In this document: piece by piece, positions 25,088 to 34,799 of the stretch
Numbering within the stretch: the stretch's first letter is position 1
Layout of the letters: the number at the start of each line of letters is the position of its first letter
NCBI RefSeq assembly: GCF_030532965.1
Contig: NZ_JAUNKC010000030.1
Coordinates: forward strand, 1 to 38,991
Length of the DNA stretch: 38,991 nucleotides
Direction: 5' to 3'
Origin: Corynebacterium sp.
Lineage (GTDB): Bacteria; Actinomycetota; Actinomycetes; Mycobacteriales; Mycobacteriaceae
The notes under the pieces: model-generated
Told to the model about the DNA's origin: nothing
Databases searched by the model: none
What the model saw: the letters and a program-made list of their open reading frames with translations, nothing else
Program-made: the position numbers and the translations under genes

Positions 25088-26599
25088 ATGGCCCGTTTTA
25101 TCGACCGCGTCGTCTTACATCTAGCGGCAGGTGATGGCGGCAATGGGTGTGCCTCCGTGCACCGGGAAAAATTCAAACCACTCGGCGGGCCGGATGGCGG
25201 AAACGGCGGTCACGGTGGCGACATCATCTTGGAGGTCTCACCCCAGGTTCATACGTTGCTGGATTTGCACTACCGGCCGCACATCAAGGCTGGGCGCGGT
25301 AAAAACGGTGCCGGTGACCACCGCAACGGTGCGCGTGGTGAGGACATGGTGTTGGAGGTCCCAGCAGGCACCGTCGTTGTGAGCGAAACGGGGGAGACTC
25401 TTGCGGATCTCACCACCGTTGGTATGCGGTATATCGCCGCCCAGGGTGGCTTCGGCGGCTTAGGCAACGCGGCTTTGGCATCTGCCGCGCGGAAGGCGCC
25501 TGGTTTTGCGTTGAAAGGCGAGCCAGGCGAGAACCACGACGTCATTCTAGAGTTGAAATCGATGGCGGATGTGGGCTTGGTGGGGTATCCGTCGGCAGGC
25601 AAATCTTCGCTGATCTCGGTGCTGTCGGCAGCCAAGCCGAAAATTGGCGACTATCCGTTCACCACGTTGCAGCCGAATTTGGGCGTGGTCGAAGTCGGCC
25701 ATGACACCTTTACCATCGCGGACGTTCCTGGTTTGATTCCTGGAGCTTCGGAAGGCAAGGGATTGGGCCTGGATTTCTTGCGGCACATTGAACGTACCGC
25801 CGTGTTGGCGCACGTGGTGGATACCGCGACTGTGGAGCCGGGCCGCGACCCAGCTTCCGATATTGAGGCGTTGGAGGCGGAACTTGCGGCCTACCAGTCG
25901 GCACTCGATGAAGACACCGGCCTGGGCGATTTGCGGGATCGGCCGCGCATTATCGTGCTGAATAAGGCGGATATTCCGGAGGCGGAAGAACTCGCGGAGT
26001 TCGTTAAAGCAGATTTGATTGAGCAATTTGGTTGGCCGGTATTTATTATCTCTGCGGTAACCCGTAAGGGCCTGGAGCCGTTGAAATACAAGTTGTTGGA
26101 GATCGTGCAAGCAGCGCGCAAGGCTCGTCCGCAGCAGAAGGCTGAACCGAAGCTGATCGTGCGTCCGAAAGCGGTTGACGCCAAGGGCAAGGGCCACGAC
26201 TTTAGCATTGAAGAAGATCCGGAAATCCCAGGTGGGTTCATTATTCTCGGCGAGAAGCCGCAGCGGTGGATCATGCAGACGGATTTCGAAAACGACGAAG
26301 CTGTCGGGTACCTGGCGGACCGGCTCAATCGCATGGGCGTGGAGGATGCCCTGGCAAAGGCGGGTGCCAAAGCTGGCTGTGCGGTGACCATCGGCGAGGT
26401 TACCTTCGAATGGGAACCGATGACGGCCGCTGGCGTGGACCCAACGTTGACGGGTCGGGGCACCGATATGCGGCTATCCCGGACGAACCGGGTGTCTGCT
26501 GCGGAGCGTAAGCGCGCCTCCCAGGTGCGGCGTGGCTTGATCGATGAATTTGACTACGGCGACGGCCAAGAAGCAGACCGGGAACGGTGGCAGGGTTAA
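25088..26599 (+). CDS. obg: Obg GTPase (ribosome assembly, CgtA)
   Basis: Obg is an essential GTPase acting in 50S ribosome maturation and stress control. The 503-residue protein has the Gly-rich Obg fold (1-160), with repeats such as [13 protein letters not shown]. The G1 motif is GYPSAGKS (166-173), G3 is DVPGL (212-216) and G4 is NKAD (292-295). An OCT domain (about 350-430) and a polar tail follow, as usual in actinobacteria. GGAAGG lies about 12 bases before the ATG. proB follows after 57 bases, matching the obg-proB order of other corynebacteria. Confidence 0.97.
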   Translation: MARFIDRVVLHLAAGDGGNGCASVHREKFKPLGGPDGGNGGHGGDIILEVSPQVHTLLDLHYRPHIKAGRGKNGAGDHRNGARGEDMVLEVPAGTVVVSETGETLADLTTVGMRYIAAQGGFGGLGNAALASAARKAPGFALKGEPGENHDVILELKSMADVGLVGYPSAGKSSLISVLSAAKPKIGDYPFTTLQPNLGVVEVGHDTFTIADVPGLIPGASEGKGLGLDFLRHIERTAVLAHVVDTATVEPGRDPASDIEALEAELAAYQSALDEDTGLGDLRDRPRIIVLNKADIPEAEELAEFVKADLIEQFGWPVFIISAVTRKGLEPLKYKLLEIVQAARKARPQQKAEPKLIVRPKAVDAKGKGHDFSIEEDPEIPGGFIILGEKPQRWIMQTDFENDEAVGYLADRLNRMGVEDALAKAGAKAGCAVTIGEVTFEWEPMTAAGVDPTLTGRGTDMRLSRTNRVSAAERKRASQVRRGLIDEFDYGDGQEADRERWQG

Positions 26600-26656
26600 G
26601 CTTTTCGACGCCCCTAGCTTCGGCGTTGACAACACTTTTAAAAAGGATGTTTCTTC

Positions 26657-27769
26657 ATGTCTAGCGTGCGCGAGCTGATCGCCTCGGCTAAACGAGTCGT
26701 GGTCAAGATTGGTTCTTCCTCGTTGACCAATTCCGATCACACGGTCGATCCGTACCGGATCGACCTGTTGGTTGACGCCATCCAGGCGCGGCTTTCACGC
26801 GGCACCGAGATGATCGTTGTGTCTTCTGGTGCAGTAGCGGCGGGAATGGGGCCATTGGGGCTTAGAACCCGGCCGAGTGATTTAGCCACCAAACAGGCCG
26901 TGGCTTCGGTGGGGCAGGTTCACTTGATGCATACCTGGGGCACGAGTTTTCTCCGGCATAATCACACCATCGGGCAGGTTTTGCTGACCGCCTCCGACGC
27001 CGGACGCCGGGACCGGGCACGAAACGCGCAACGGACCGTCGACAAGCTACTGCGACTGGGGGCGGTGCCGATCGTTAATGAAAACGACACCGTGGCGCAC
27101 ACTGAAATGCGGTTTGGCGACAACGACCGCCTCGCCGCAATTGTTGCGCATCTGACCTGCGCGGATGCTCTGGTATTGCTGAGCGACGTCGACGGGTTAT
27201 ATGACAAAAATCCAGCAGAACCGGACGCTCGATTCATCGCTGAAGTTCGGGACGGTAATGACCTCAAGGGCGTGATCGCTGGCGACGGCGGGGTTGTGGG
27301 CACCGGCGGCATGGCGTCGAAAGTTTCGGCCGCGCGGATTGCCTCGCGTGGCGGAATTCCGGTGCTGCTTACCAGCGCGGATAACATCGAGGCAGCACTA
27401 ACCGCCGCTGATGTCGGGACGGTTTTTCACCCGAAAGACAATCGACTGTCAGCGTGGAAATTCTGGGCGTTATACGCTGCGGATACTGGTGGAACTTTGC
27501 GTATCGACGCTGGCGCGGTGGCGGCGGTGACGTCCGGCGGCACTTCGCTTCTCGCGGTCGGCATTACGGAAGTTGATGGCGACTTCCACTCAGGTGAGAT
27601 TGTCGAAATTGTCGGCCCCAATGGCGAAATCATTGGCCGTGGGGAAGTCTCCTACGATTCAGAGACCTTGGTGGGAATGCTTGGAAAACATTCCGATGAA
27701 CTCCCGCCGGGAATGCAACGACCGGTCGTACATGCAGATTATCTCTCGGATTATGCTTCTCGCGCTTAA
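26657..27769 (+). CDS. proB: Glutamate 5-kinase
   Basis: ProB phosphorylates glutamate in the first step of proline synthesis. The 370-residue protein has the amino-acid kinase domain: [10 protein letters not shown] near residues 14-23, [18 protein letters not shown] and [12 protein letters not shown]-terminal PUA domain starts near residue 280 ([12 protein letters not shown]). AAAAGGATG precedes the ATG by about 9 bases. A strong terminator follows, and proA, the next step, is separated from it by the heme-protein gene. Confidence 0.96.
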   Translation: MSSVRELIASAKRVVVKIGSSSLTNSDHTVDPYRIDLLVDAIQARLSRGTEMIVVSSGAVAAGMGPLGLRTRPSDLATKQAVASVGQVHLMHTWGTSFLRHNHTIGQVLLTASDAGRRDRARNAQRTVDKLLRLGAVPIVNENDTVAHTEMRFGDNDRLAAIVAHLTCADALVLLSDVDGLYDKNPAEPDARFIAEVRDGNDLKGVIAGDGGVVGTGGMASKVSAARIASRGGIPVLLTSADNIEAALTAADVGTVFHPKDNRLSAWKFWALYAADTGGTLRIDAGAVAAVTSGGTSLLAVGITEVDGDFHSGEIVEIVGPNGEIIGRGEVSYDSETLVGMLGKHSDELPPGMQRPVVHADYLSDYASRA

Positions 27770-27806
27770 GTAGAAACCCCAGGTTTCGCCCCTGGGGTTT
27801 CTACTT
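27768..27806. terminator. Intrinsic terminator after proB
   Basis: AAGTAGAAACCCCAGG (27768-27783) and CCTGGGGTTTCTACTT (27791-27806) form a perfect 16-bp stem with a 7-base loop, followed by ATTTATT. Confidence 0.85.
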
Positions 27807-27916
27807 ATTTATTGGAGTGTCCGAATAGCGCATCAATGAAGCGTCAGATGACAGATTTCTATCTTAATCCTTTCTTGCAGGTGAAAGGGGGTGAATAAAG
27901 GGGGTGTTAAGTATTG

Positions 27917-27935
27917 TTTGGTAAGCCTTATCGGA
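27917..27935. promoter_or_regulatory. Candidate DtxR (iron) box upstream of the heme-protein gene
   Basis: TTTGGTAAGCCTTATCGGA matches the DtxR consensus TTAGGTTAGCCTAACCTAA at 13 of 19 positions, including the central AGCCT. It lies 54-72 bases before the start. Iron-repressed control of HtaA-family genes by DtxR is established in corynebacteria, so the site fits the gene. Confidence 0.5.
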
Positions 27936-27988
27936 TTATTGTGTGTGTTGTCCACATAAATCCCAATCTCTTTTAAGGAGTTTTCTAT

Positions 27989-28975
27989 ATGTCGCGTAGG
28001 TTTATTGCCGCACTTGGATTGGCAACCTCTTTGGCGGTGGGCGCTGGCGTCGTTAACCCAATCGCTGCAACTGCACAGAATGCACAGCAGTGCAAGGTGT
28101 CCATCGAATCCGGCTCTCTGAATTGGGGTATCAAGCACTCATGGCGTAGTTACGTCAAAGGTCCAATTGCTCGGGGTGACTGGACTCTGGAAGGTGCCGT
28201 TACTGAAAACGATGCTGCTAAGAAGCGTGCTACTGACTATCAGTTCCAGTTTGCGGTCGACCCTGCTGCTTCTACCATTGAGGTTGGTCCGGATGGCAAG
28301 GTCACTGCGGCCACCATCAAGACCCAGCAGTCCAAGGTTGTCTTCAGCGGTCACCATGGCGGGCTAAGTTCCACTTTTATTTCCCCTTATGTAGAAGTAG
28401 CAGGGGACACCGTTAAAACTGGCACTACCTATGAAGGCTACTATGTAGAGGGTAAGGGAATGGCAGAGTACACCGAAAAGGATCGTACTCCTGAGAACTT
28501 CCGGACGGGTGCCGACACCTTCGCTTCTGGTGTTGCAGATTGGAAGGTTACCGATACCACCGCAAATCTGACGGGTACTGGTATCAAGTACCAGGCCAAG
28601 CCAGGAACCCGCTACGATGAAGCAACTGAAAAGCAATACGTTGAAGGTGTCGACTTGATCTTCATGGGTCAGTATAGCGCAACCAACAAGCCGGAAATGG
28701 ACGACGTCAACGTTGAGCTGAAGCTCAAGAAGGACTGTGGTGAGGCTCCAAAGCCAACCGATACCACCAAGCCTTCCGAGCCGGGTAAGCCAACCGATAC
28801 CACCAAGCCTTCCGAGCCAAAGGAGCCTGGTAAGGACAAGCAAAGCACGATGAACGATAAGCTGAAGAAAGCCATTATCGGTATCGTGAGCGTCCTGGGA
28901 ATCGGCGGTTTGCTGGCAGGGCTGTTCCAGTGGCTGTCGCGCTCTGGTCTAGTTCCTGGTCTGCCAAAGTTCTAA
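27989..28975 (+). CDS. HtaA-family heme-binding surface protein (HtaB/ChtC-like)
   Basis: The 328-residue protein has a signal peptide ending near ATA/Q at residues 27-30 and one HtaA (CR) domain at about 35-240. The opening SGSLNWGIKHSWRSYVKGPI contains Tyr55, at the place of the heme-iron ligand known in HtaA, and VVFSGHHGG (117-125) carries the companion histidine. A Pro/Thr/Lys linker with the unit PTDTTKPSEP present twice then leads to a membrane helix (about 288-314) and LVPGLPKF. Size and single CR domain resemble HtaB or ChtC, which pass heme from hemoglobin toward the HmuTUV importer. AAGGAG gives a good start. It lies between proB and proA, where other corynebacteria carry a dehydrogenase gene, so this looks like an insertion. 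Confidence 0.85.
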   Translation: MSRRFIAALGLATSLAVGAGVVNPIAATAQNAQQCKVSIESGSLNWGIKHSWRSYVKGPIARGDWTLEGAVTENDAAKKRATDYQFQFAVDPAASTIEVGPDGKVTAATIKTQQSKVVFSGHHGGLSSTFISPYVEVAGDTVKTGTTYEGYYVEGKGMAEYTEKDRTPENFRTGADTFASGVADWKVTDTTANLTGTGIKYQAKPGTRYDEATEKQYVEGVDLIFMGQYSATNKPEMDDVNVELKLKKDCGEAPKPTDTTKPSEPGKPTDTTKPSEPKEPGKDKQSTMNDKLKKAIIGIVSVLGIGGLLAGLFQWLSRSGLVPGLPKF

Positions 28976-29028
28976 ATCGGCGGTAAAATTCGTTACTGAA
29001 CCCCCATTTATACCCTGAACCCAAGGGA

Positions 29029-29076
29029 GCGGCTGGGCACGTGAAACCTCTCACGTGCCCAGCCGCATTTTTTGGA
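29029..29076. terminator. Intrinsic terminator after the heme-protein gene
   Basis: GCGGCTGGGCACGTGA (29029-29044) and its exact complement (29051-29066) form a 16-bp stem with a 6-base loop, followed by ATTTTTTGG. Confidence 0.88.
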
Positions 29077-29643
29077 TTTCATCGCATGGGTACGTTTTGG
29101 GGTTAAGGGATAAAAGTGTGTCTGGTTGGCGCGCTGTCGTCCAAGAGATCGATCTTAGCCGTCATGGGGTTAGGGGATCGTCGGAAACGTCGCTATTGGC
29201 TGCAGGCATCGGTGTTCTGATGTTTTTATGGCGCTGTACCCGGTCTTTGCTTGGGGGCGTCTGCTCTTTTCTGGCGAAGTTTTGACTGGTAGAAAGTTAC
29301 GGCCTGGGTGTGGAAACTGCTGGGATCGTTAATAATCACTTGACGTAAAATGAGAGCCTCGCCATATTTTGTGCGGGCGTTTTATTACATTCGTGTAATT
29401 CTTTTAAGGGCATATTGGGTGCAGTATTTGCTTCTACCTAGTTAATTAGATCTTTATTGAAGTTACTTCTAAGGATGTCGCAGTTTGTAAAACCAGACAT
29501 AAAACCACCAACATTGCCGGAACCGGGGTGAGGCGGGTCCATTGCACGGTGGGATCTAGGGGTCCGTTGTGGTTGTGGTTTGAGATTTTTCTCGTTATGG
29601 AGTTAAAAACCGCTGCTTTTTGAGCCACGACTAGTACATTTTC
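29077..29643. other. Intergenic stretch before proA
   Basis: About 570 bases contain no supported gene. A 76-codon frame overlapping the terminator has no ribosome binding site. ATTACA-TTCG-TGTAAT (29384-29399) is a short perfect palindrome, but no gene starts close to it. The stretch may be what is left of a gene lost when the proB-proA interval was remodelled; I see no recognisable remnant. Confidence 0.45.
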
Positions 29644-29672
29644 TTGGCTGCGGGTGGGAAACAACCTAGAAT
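29644..29672 (+). promoter_or_regulatory. Leaderless proA promoter
   Basis: TTGGCT (29644-29649) and TAGAAT (29667-29672) are 17 bases apart, and the proA ATG begins 9 bases after the -10. Transcription should therefore start at or next to the A of the ATG. Confidence 0.65.
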
Positions 29673-29680
29673 GTGCTGGT

Positions 29681-30946
29681 ATGACTGCTGAGCGGGAAGA
29701 AGTACTACAGAAAGCGCGCGCGGCTAAAGACATCGCGCCGATCATCGCAGGCTGTTCCAGCGCGAAAAAAGACGAGGTTCTGTTTGCCGTGGCAGCTGCC
29801 TTGGTTGACAAGACCGCCGAGATTCTTGCCGCGAATGCCACCGACATTGAGCGAGGGCGGGCAGCCGGGATGAGCGAATCGCTCATCGACCGCTTGGCCT
29901 TAGACTCCGCCCGGATTGAGGGGATGGCTGGCGGTTTGCGCCAGGTTGCCGCATTGAAAGACCCGGTGGGGGAGGTTATTCGAGGCTCCGTCATGCCGAA
30001 TGGGGTGCAGATGCGGCAGGTGCGGGTGCCTCTCGGGGTTATGGGCATGGTATACGAAGCCCGCCCGAACGTCACCATTGATGCCTTCGGTTTGGCGCTG
30101 AAATCAGGAAACGTCGCTCTGCTGCGCGGATCGAAGTCCGCGAAAGCCTCCAACGAACAGCTGGTTGCCATCGTGCAGGAAGTGCTTGCCCGGCACGGAC
30201 TTCCCCGCGAAGCGGTGCAGTTATTGCCCTGTGAGACCCACGACAGCGTGCAGGATCTCATCACCGCGCGTGGTCTCGTTGATGTAGTGATCCCGCGAGG
30301 TGGTGCGGGTTTGATTAACGCTGTGGTGACCGGTGCGACGGTGCCAACGATTGAAACCGGAACCGGCAATTGTCACCTGTATATCGACCGGGAGGTTGAC
30401 CTTAGCCAAGCGATTTCTCTACTGCTGAACGGTAAGACGCGGCGCACCTCGGTCTGTAACGCCACGGAAACGGTTTTGATTGACGCGAACCTGGGTGACG
30501 TCGAAAAGCGGGCGATCATTGACGCGCTGCAGACCGCAGGAGTGACGGTGCACGGCGAGCCTGCGGAATGGTCGGCTTTAGGCGTCGCTGGCATCGTCGC
30601 AGCGGACGACGACGATTGGGCGAACGAATACCTTTCAATGGACATCGCCGCCAAGCTTGTCGACGGCCTTGACGAGGCATTGGCCCATATCCGCACCTAC
30701 AGCACCGGGCACACCGAAGCGATCGCCACCACCAATGCCACCACCGCGCTGCGGTTTGCCAACGAAGTGGATTCAGCCGCGGTGATGATTAATGCTTCCA
30801 CCGCGTTCACCGACGGTGAGCAGTTTGGAATGGGGGCCGAGATCGGCATCTCCACCCAGAAACTCCACGCCCGCGGGCCGATGTCTTTGCCGGAATTAAC
30901 CAGCACCAAATGGATTCTGCACGGCACCGGTCAGACCCGGCCGTAA
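29681..30946 (+). CDS. proA: Gamma-glutamyl phosphate reductase
   Basis: ProA reduces glutamyl phosphate to glutamate semialdehyde with NADPH, the second proline step. The ATG at 29681 gives 421 residues, the family length; the longer frame from 29654 would run through the -10 element. The catalytic Cys259 is in [13 protein letters not shown]. Other landmarks are [10 protein letters not shown] and the closing [13 protein letters not shown]. No Shine-Dalgarno is seen, so the message is probably leaderless. nadD follows after 20 bases and may share the transcript. Confidence 0.95.
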   Translation: MTAEREEVLQKARAAKDIAPIIAGCSSAKKDEVLFAVAAALVDKTAEILAANATDIERGRAAGMSESLIDRLALDSARIEGMAGGLRQVAALKDPVGEVIRGSVMPNGVQMRQVRVPLGVMGMVYEARPNVTIDAFGLALKSGNVALLRGSKSAKASNEQLVAIVQEVLARHGLPREAVQLLPCETHDSVQDLITARGLVDVVIPRGGAGLINAVVTGATVPTIETGTGNCHLYIDREVDLSQAISLLLNGKTRRTSVCNATETVLIDANLGDVEKRAIIDALQTAGVTVHGEPAEWSALGVAGIVAADDDDWANEYLSMDIAAKLVDGLDEALAHIRTYSTGHTEAIATTNATTALRFANEVDSAAVMINASTAFTDGEQFGMGAEIGISTQKLHARGPMSLPELTSTKWILHGTGQTRP

Positions 30947-30966
30947 CGTAGCAAAGGCTTCGGCGC

Positions 30967-31578
30967 ATGACTAATCGACAGAAACCTCGCCGCATCGGCA
31001 TCATGGGTGGCACCTTCGATCCGATCCACCACGGACACCTCGTGGCAGGCTCCGAGGTGGCGGATCTGTTCAACCTGGATCTAGTGATTTTCGTCCCTAC
31101 CGGGCAACCGTGGCAGAAAGCCGGGCGGGATGTTTCCCCAGCCGAAGATCGCTACCTCATGACAGTGATCGCCACCGCATCCAACCCGAGGTTCAGCGTC
31201 AGCCGCATTGACATTGACCGCCCCGGCGCGACCTACACCATTGATACTCTTAGCGAGCTCAAGCAAGAGTATCCCGAGGCGGAGCTGTTTTTCATCACGG
31301 GCGCGGACGCGTTGGAGAAGATCCTCACGTGGCGGGATTGGGAAAAGATGTTTCACCTTGCCACTTTCGTGGGGGTTACCCGCCCGGGCTATACGTTGCA
31401 TGAGGATAATATCCCGGATGAATATAAGGATCGGGTGGAGTTGGTGGAGATTCCGGCTATGGCGATTTCTTCGACGGGTTGTCGGGAGCGCGCCCGCGCC
31501 GGGCGGCCGGTGTGGTATTTGGTGCCGGATGGTGTGGTGCAGTACATCAATAAGCGCGGGTTGTATCAGGGCGAATAG
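30967..31578 (+). CDS. nadD: Nicotinate-mononucleotide adenylyltransferase
   Basis: NadD joins nicotinate mononucleotide and ATP to make deamido-NAD. The 203-residue protein has the nucleotidyltransferase signature [12 protein letters not shown] (14-25) and the second ATP-binding motif [10 protein letters not shown] near residue 165. The ribosome binding site is weak (AAAGG about 13 bases upstream), which fits coupling to proA. The nadD-rsfS-gpgP order is the actinobacterial arrangement. Confidence 0.96.
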   Translation: MTNRQKPRRIGIMGGTFDPIHHGHLVAGSEVADLFNLDLVIFVPTGQPWQKAGRDVSPAEDRYLMTVIATASNPRFSVSRIDIDRPGATYTIDTLSELKQEYPEAELFFITGADALEKILTWRDWEKMFHLATFVGVTRPGYTLHEDNIPDEYKDRVELVEIPAMAISSTGCRERARAGRPVWYLVPDGVVQYINKRGLYQGE

Positions 31579-31782
31579 CAGCCGAGCAGTGCGTACCTAA
31601 GGCTAACGTTCGGCTAATGTTCGGCTGACGGGTGTTGCGAATGTCGCGGTGCGCGTGAGGTTTCTACGGTGGTGACGTTTCGCATAATCGGTGGTGTGGC
31701 GGGCAGTGGTTTCCCATGCTGCCAGCATTCATGGGAAACTGTAGAGTGGAAATTTAAGCAACATTAGAAATTAGGAATATTT

Positions 31783-32247
31783 GTGACTGCATCTTTAGAC
31801 ACAATTGATATTGCAAAAGTGGCCGCGCGTGCGGCGGATGAGAAACTTGCAACGAATATCGCCGTCATCGACGTCTCCAACGTGATGGATGTCGCTGAGG
31901 TTTTCGTTTTGGCCTGCGCCGATAATGAGCGCCAGGTGCGTGCCATCGTGGAGGAGATCGAAGACGAGCTGACCAAGCTGGGCCATGAGCCTAAGGGTCG
32001 GGAAGGTAATCGGGAAAACCGGTGGGTGCTGCTGGATTACGGCATGCTTGTTATTCATGTGCAACGCAATATTGAGCGTGATTTTTACGGTTTGGATCGG
32101 TTGTACCAGGATTGCCCGTTGATTGACGTTGTGGGTATTGAGACGATGGTGCGGCCCGAGGATTGGGCTAGCGAGGTTGATATTCGCACCGCTGAGTCGT
32201 TGGATGACATTCCGCTTGCTGAACCTGAGCCACAAGAGGAGTTTTAA
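31783..32247 (+). CDS. rsfS: Ribosome silencing factor
   Basis: RsfS binds ribosomal protein L14 and keeps the subunits apart under starvation. The 154-residue protein shows the family core VFVLACADNERQVRAIVEEIED, then WVLLDYGMLVIHV and RDFYGLDRLYQD. The GTG start has AGGAA 6 bases upstream. About 200 bases separate it from nadD, with a short direct repeat (GTTCGGCT at 31610 and 31619), so it may have its own promoter. gpgP follows after 5 bases. Confidence 0.94.
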   Translation: MTASLDTIDIAKVAARAADEKLATNIAVIDVSNVMDVAEVFVLACADNERQVRAIVEEIEDELTKLGHEPKGREGNRENRWVLLDYGMLVIHVQRNIERDFYGLDRLYQDCPLIDVVGIETMVRPEDWASEVDIRTAESLDDIPLAEPEPQEEF

Positions 32248-32252
32248 TCATT

Positions 32253-32990
32253 ATGACTCGCCGCCTTATTCTGTTGCGCCACGGACAGACCGAATTTAAT
32301 GCGACCAAACGTATGCAGGGTCACCTCAATACTGAGCTGAGCGAGGTGGGTGTTGCGCAAGCGGAGGCAGCGGCGGATTTTCTTTCCACGCTGAATATTT
32401 CCACCATTGTGTCCTCCGATTTGAACCGCGCCTATAACACGGCCACCGTCGTTGGCGACCGGCTTGGGGTTGCGGTGAAGAAGGACCCTCGGCTGCGGGA
32501 GACCCACCTGGGGGACTGGCAGGCGCGTTCCCGTAAAGAGGTGGATGCGATGTATCCAGGTATGCGGGCTGTGTGGCGTCACGATCCGACGTGGGCACCG
32601 CCGGGTGGGGGTGAATCGCGGGTTGATGTTGCCCGCCGCGCCCGCCCGGTGATTGATGAATTGATGCAAGAGACCCCGCAGTGGGATGACGGTACGGTAC
32701 TACTTGTTGCTCATGGTGGGACAATCAGTGCGTTGACATCGAATCTTTTAAATCTTGATGTGTCGCAATACCCCCTATTTTCCGGACTGGGCAATACGTG
32801 TTGGGCACAATTAACTGCTCGCCCAAAGTTTGAATTAGATAGTGACGGAAAGCGCCGTTACACGCGGTTTACTGCGGATAATATCGACTCGGCGCAGTGG
32901 TATTTGGATGGCTGGAATATGGGCGTTGCGTTGGGGTTGAAGTCGCCAAACTTTTCGACGATCGGTGAGGCCGGCGCGCCGGGTAAATAA
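32253..32990 (+). CDS. gpgP: Histidine phosphatase, probable glucosyl-3-phosphoglycerate phosphatase
   Basis: The 245-residue protein belongs to the phosphoglycerate-mutase-like histidine phosphatases: the phospho-accepting His10 is in LLRHGQTEFN, followed by a GH segment, LRETHLGDW with the acid residue, and the second histidine in LLVAHGGT. In mycobacteria the gene next to rsfS is GpgP (Rv2419c), which makes glucosylglycerate for methylglucose lipopolysaccharide; the same position here supports that call over a glycolytic mutase. The octT gene found between gpgP and degV in mycobacteria is absent; degV follows after 11 bases. Confidence 0.8.
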   Translation: MTRRLILLRHGQTEFNATKRMQGHLNTELSEVGVAQAEAAADFLSTLNISTIVSSDLNRAYNTATVVGDRLGVAVKKDPRLRETHLGDWQARSRKEVDAMYPGMRAVWRHDPTWAPPGGGESRVDVARRARPVIDELMQETPQWDDGTVLLVAHGGTISALTSNLLNLDVSQYPLFSGLGNTCWAQLTARPKFELDSDGKRRYTRFTADNIDSAQWYLDGWNMGVALGLKSPNFSTIGEAGAPGK

Positions 32991-33001
32991 AGGAATGCAC
33001 G

Positions 33002-33862
33002 ATGCCAGTTCGGATTGTTACTGATTCTTCGTCCGGGGTGCCGCCCCAGGTGGCTGCGGATTTGGGGATTACTGTTGTCGGCTTGCATCTGATGGGCGAT
33101 GACGGTGAGCGTTCGACCTCGGGGTTGTCTGCCCTGGAATTGACGGCTGCCTATGCCCGTCAATTGGAACGTGGTGGTGACAGCGGCGTGGTGGCGTTGC
33201 ACTTGTCGAAGGATTTGTCGGCGACGTGGTCTGCGGCGGTGACTGCGTCGGGGGTGTTTGACGGTGCGGTGACGGTTATTGATACCCAGAGCATTGGCAT
33301 GTGCGTGGGGGCGGCGGCGATGGCGGCTGCCCGGTTGGCGTTGGATGGGGCAACGGTGACCGAATGTGTCGAGTTGGCAGAGGATACCCTCGCTCGGTCG
33401 AAGACCTGGATTTATTTGCACCGGATTGATGAGATCCGGCGGTCGGGTCGGATTTCGGCGACTACTGCTGTGGTGTCGACGGCGCTTGCGACGAAGCCGA
33501 TCATGCAGCTTACCGATGGCCGGATTGAATTGGCGGTGAAGACCCGCACCCAGTCGAAGGCCTTTGCAAAGCTCACGGAACTTATCTGCGAGCGGGCGGC
33601 GGGGCAGCCGGTGTTTATTGCTATTCAGCAAAACGAGGCGCGGGAGGCTGCCCGTACTTTGGAGGCGCAGCTATACGGTGAGCTTCCGGCGGGTTCGTCG
33701 ATCATGATTACGGAGATGGATCCGATTCTGGCCGTGCATTGCGGGCCGGGGGCGTTGGGGGTGTCCACGGTGTTTTCGCAGCGGGAAGATGAGGTGGCGC
33801 AGCCACCTGCGTCGGAGACCGAAACTGCTGTGGATTCCGGCGCTACTGCGGGGGTGGAGTAG
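33002..33862 (+). CDS. DegV-family fatty-acid-binding protein
   Basis: DegV/FakB proteins bind a fatty acid and present it to a FakA-type kinase or carry lipids. The 286-residue protein begins with the family signature VRIVTDSSSGVPP and has the ligand-pocket segments SKDLSATWSAA and IDTQSIGMCVG. LHRIDEIRRSGRIS and ALATKPIM are also typical. The last ~30 residues are an acidic tail not needed for the fold. AAGGA overlaps the gpgP stop. Whether it has a kinase partner cannot be said from here. Confidence 0.9.
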   Translation: MPVRIVTDSSSGVPPQVAADLGITVVGLHLMGDDGERSTSGLSALELTAAYARQLERGGDSGVVALHLSKDLSATWSAAVTASGVFDGAVTVIDTQSIGMCVGAAAMAAARLALDGATVTECVELAEDTLARSKTWIYLHRIDEIRRSGRISATTAVVSTALATKPIMQLTDGRIELAVKTRTQSKAFAKLTELICERAAGQPVFIAIQQNEAREAARTLEAQLYGELPAGSSIMITEMDPILAVHCGPGALGVSTVFSQREDEVAQPPASETETAVDSGATAGVE

Positions 33863-33877
33863 TCCGCTAAAGGTGGG

Positions 33878-33940
33878 TTTTCCACAGGGATGTGGGCGTT
33901 ACTGAAAATGTCGTTTTCAGTAACGCGGTAGTTATCCACA
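33878..33940. other. Hairpin flanked by two DnaA-box-like sequences
   Basis: GCGTTACTGAAAA (33896-33908) and TTTTCAGTAACGC (33914-33926) form a 13-bp stem with a 5-base loop. TTTTCCACA (33878-33886) and a perfect TTATCCACA (33932-33940) flank it in the same orientation. The hairpin may end the degV transcript, though only a weak T tract follows. Confidence 0.55.
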
Positions 33941-33992
33941 GAACCGAAGTAGCCCTTTCGCACCGTGGGTGCTTCGGTTTAGCGTCGAGAGT

Positions 33993-34799
33993 ATGAGACG
34001 TTTGGGTTTTCTGCGCCATCAGGTATCCGCATCGGTGAAACAACGGTTAGGCGATATTACCGCCCCGCTGGGAACCGAGGACGAACTCGCGGTGGATTTT
34101 CCCCCTCCGGCGCAGATGCAGTGGCGGATTAATCCCCGGGCAGCGCTCGTTCTGGGTTTCGTGGTTGCGATGGGGGCGGTGATTGTCGTGGCCTGGAACC
34201 TCATCAGCGGCTCCTCCCGGACGGTCCCGGTGTCGGTGGCTGCGGCGCATTCGCTGCTGCCTGCGCAACAGCCGGTTTCGGGTGCGGGCGATCCGGCCGC
34301 AGGGACTCAGGCTAATGGCGACGTGGCGGCGTCGACAAGCATCGTGGTCAGCGTCGTCGGCGAGGTGGAGCAACCGGGTTTGATAACGCTTGCCCCGAAT
34401 GCCCGCGTGGCAGATGCTTTGGATAATGCCGGGCTGAAGCCGCAGGCGGCGACGCGGGGGTTGAACTTGGCGCAGAAGCTTGTCGACGGCGAACAGATCC
34501 TCGTACCTCACGTCGACGACCCGGCTGCGGCGATAGCGCAACCGATGGTCGGAGGTGGGGCGTCAACAAGCGGTGTGGTGGGCGGTGCAACGGGTGGCGG
34601 GGCACGCGGAAAACTGTCGATTAATAGGGCGACAGCCACGGAGCTGACCACTCTTTCCGGGGTGGGGGAGAAGACCGCCCAGGCGATTGTGGCGTATCGG
34701 GAAAGCCACGGCGGGTTTTCTACCATCGAGCAACTCCAAGAGGTCAAAGGCATCGGCCCGGCGAAATTCAGCGCACTAGCCGAAGAAGTAACGCTGTGA
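33993..34799 (+). CDS. comEA: ComEA-type DNA-binding protein
   Basis: ComEA binds incoming DNA outside the membrane during uptake. From the ATG at 33993 it has 268 residues: a cytoplasmic N-terminus, one membrane helix (about 48-70), and an SLBB domain containing VVSVVGEVEQPGLITLAP. A Gly/Ala linker then leads to two helix-hairpin-helix motifs at the C-terminus (SINRATATELTTLSGVGEKTA and IEQLQEVKGIGPAKFSAL in outline). A GTG at 33969 in the same frame would add 8 residues. comEC overlaps the stop, so the two are translationally coupled. Natural transformation is not established for corynebacteria, although the genes are widespread. Confidence 0.93.
   Translation: MRRLGFLRHQVSASVKQRLGDITAPLGTEDELAVDFPPPAQMQWRINPRAALVLGFVVAMGAVIVVAWNLISGSSRTVPVSVAAAHSLLPAQQPVSGAGDPAAGTQANGDVAASTSIVVSVVGEVEQPGLITLAPNARVADALDNAGLKPQAATRGLNLAQKLVDGEQILVPHVDDPAAAIAQPMVGGGASTSGVVGGATGGGARGKLSINRATATELTTLSGVGEKTAQAIVAYRESHGGFSTIEQLQEVKGIGPAKFSALAEEVTL

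Noticed and set aside
29055..29285. 76-codon frame after the heme-protein gene
   Set aside because: It starts inside the terminator stem and has no Shine-Dalgarno.
31597..31630. Possible DtxR box (CCTAAGGCTAAC) between nadD and rsfS
   Set aside because: Only about 12 of 19 positions fit, one half-site is absent, and rsfS has no known iron link; the GTTCGGCT direct repeat there explains part of the pattern.
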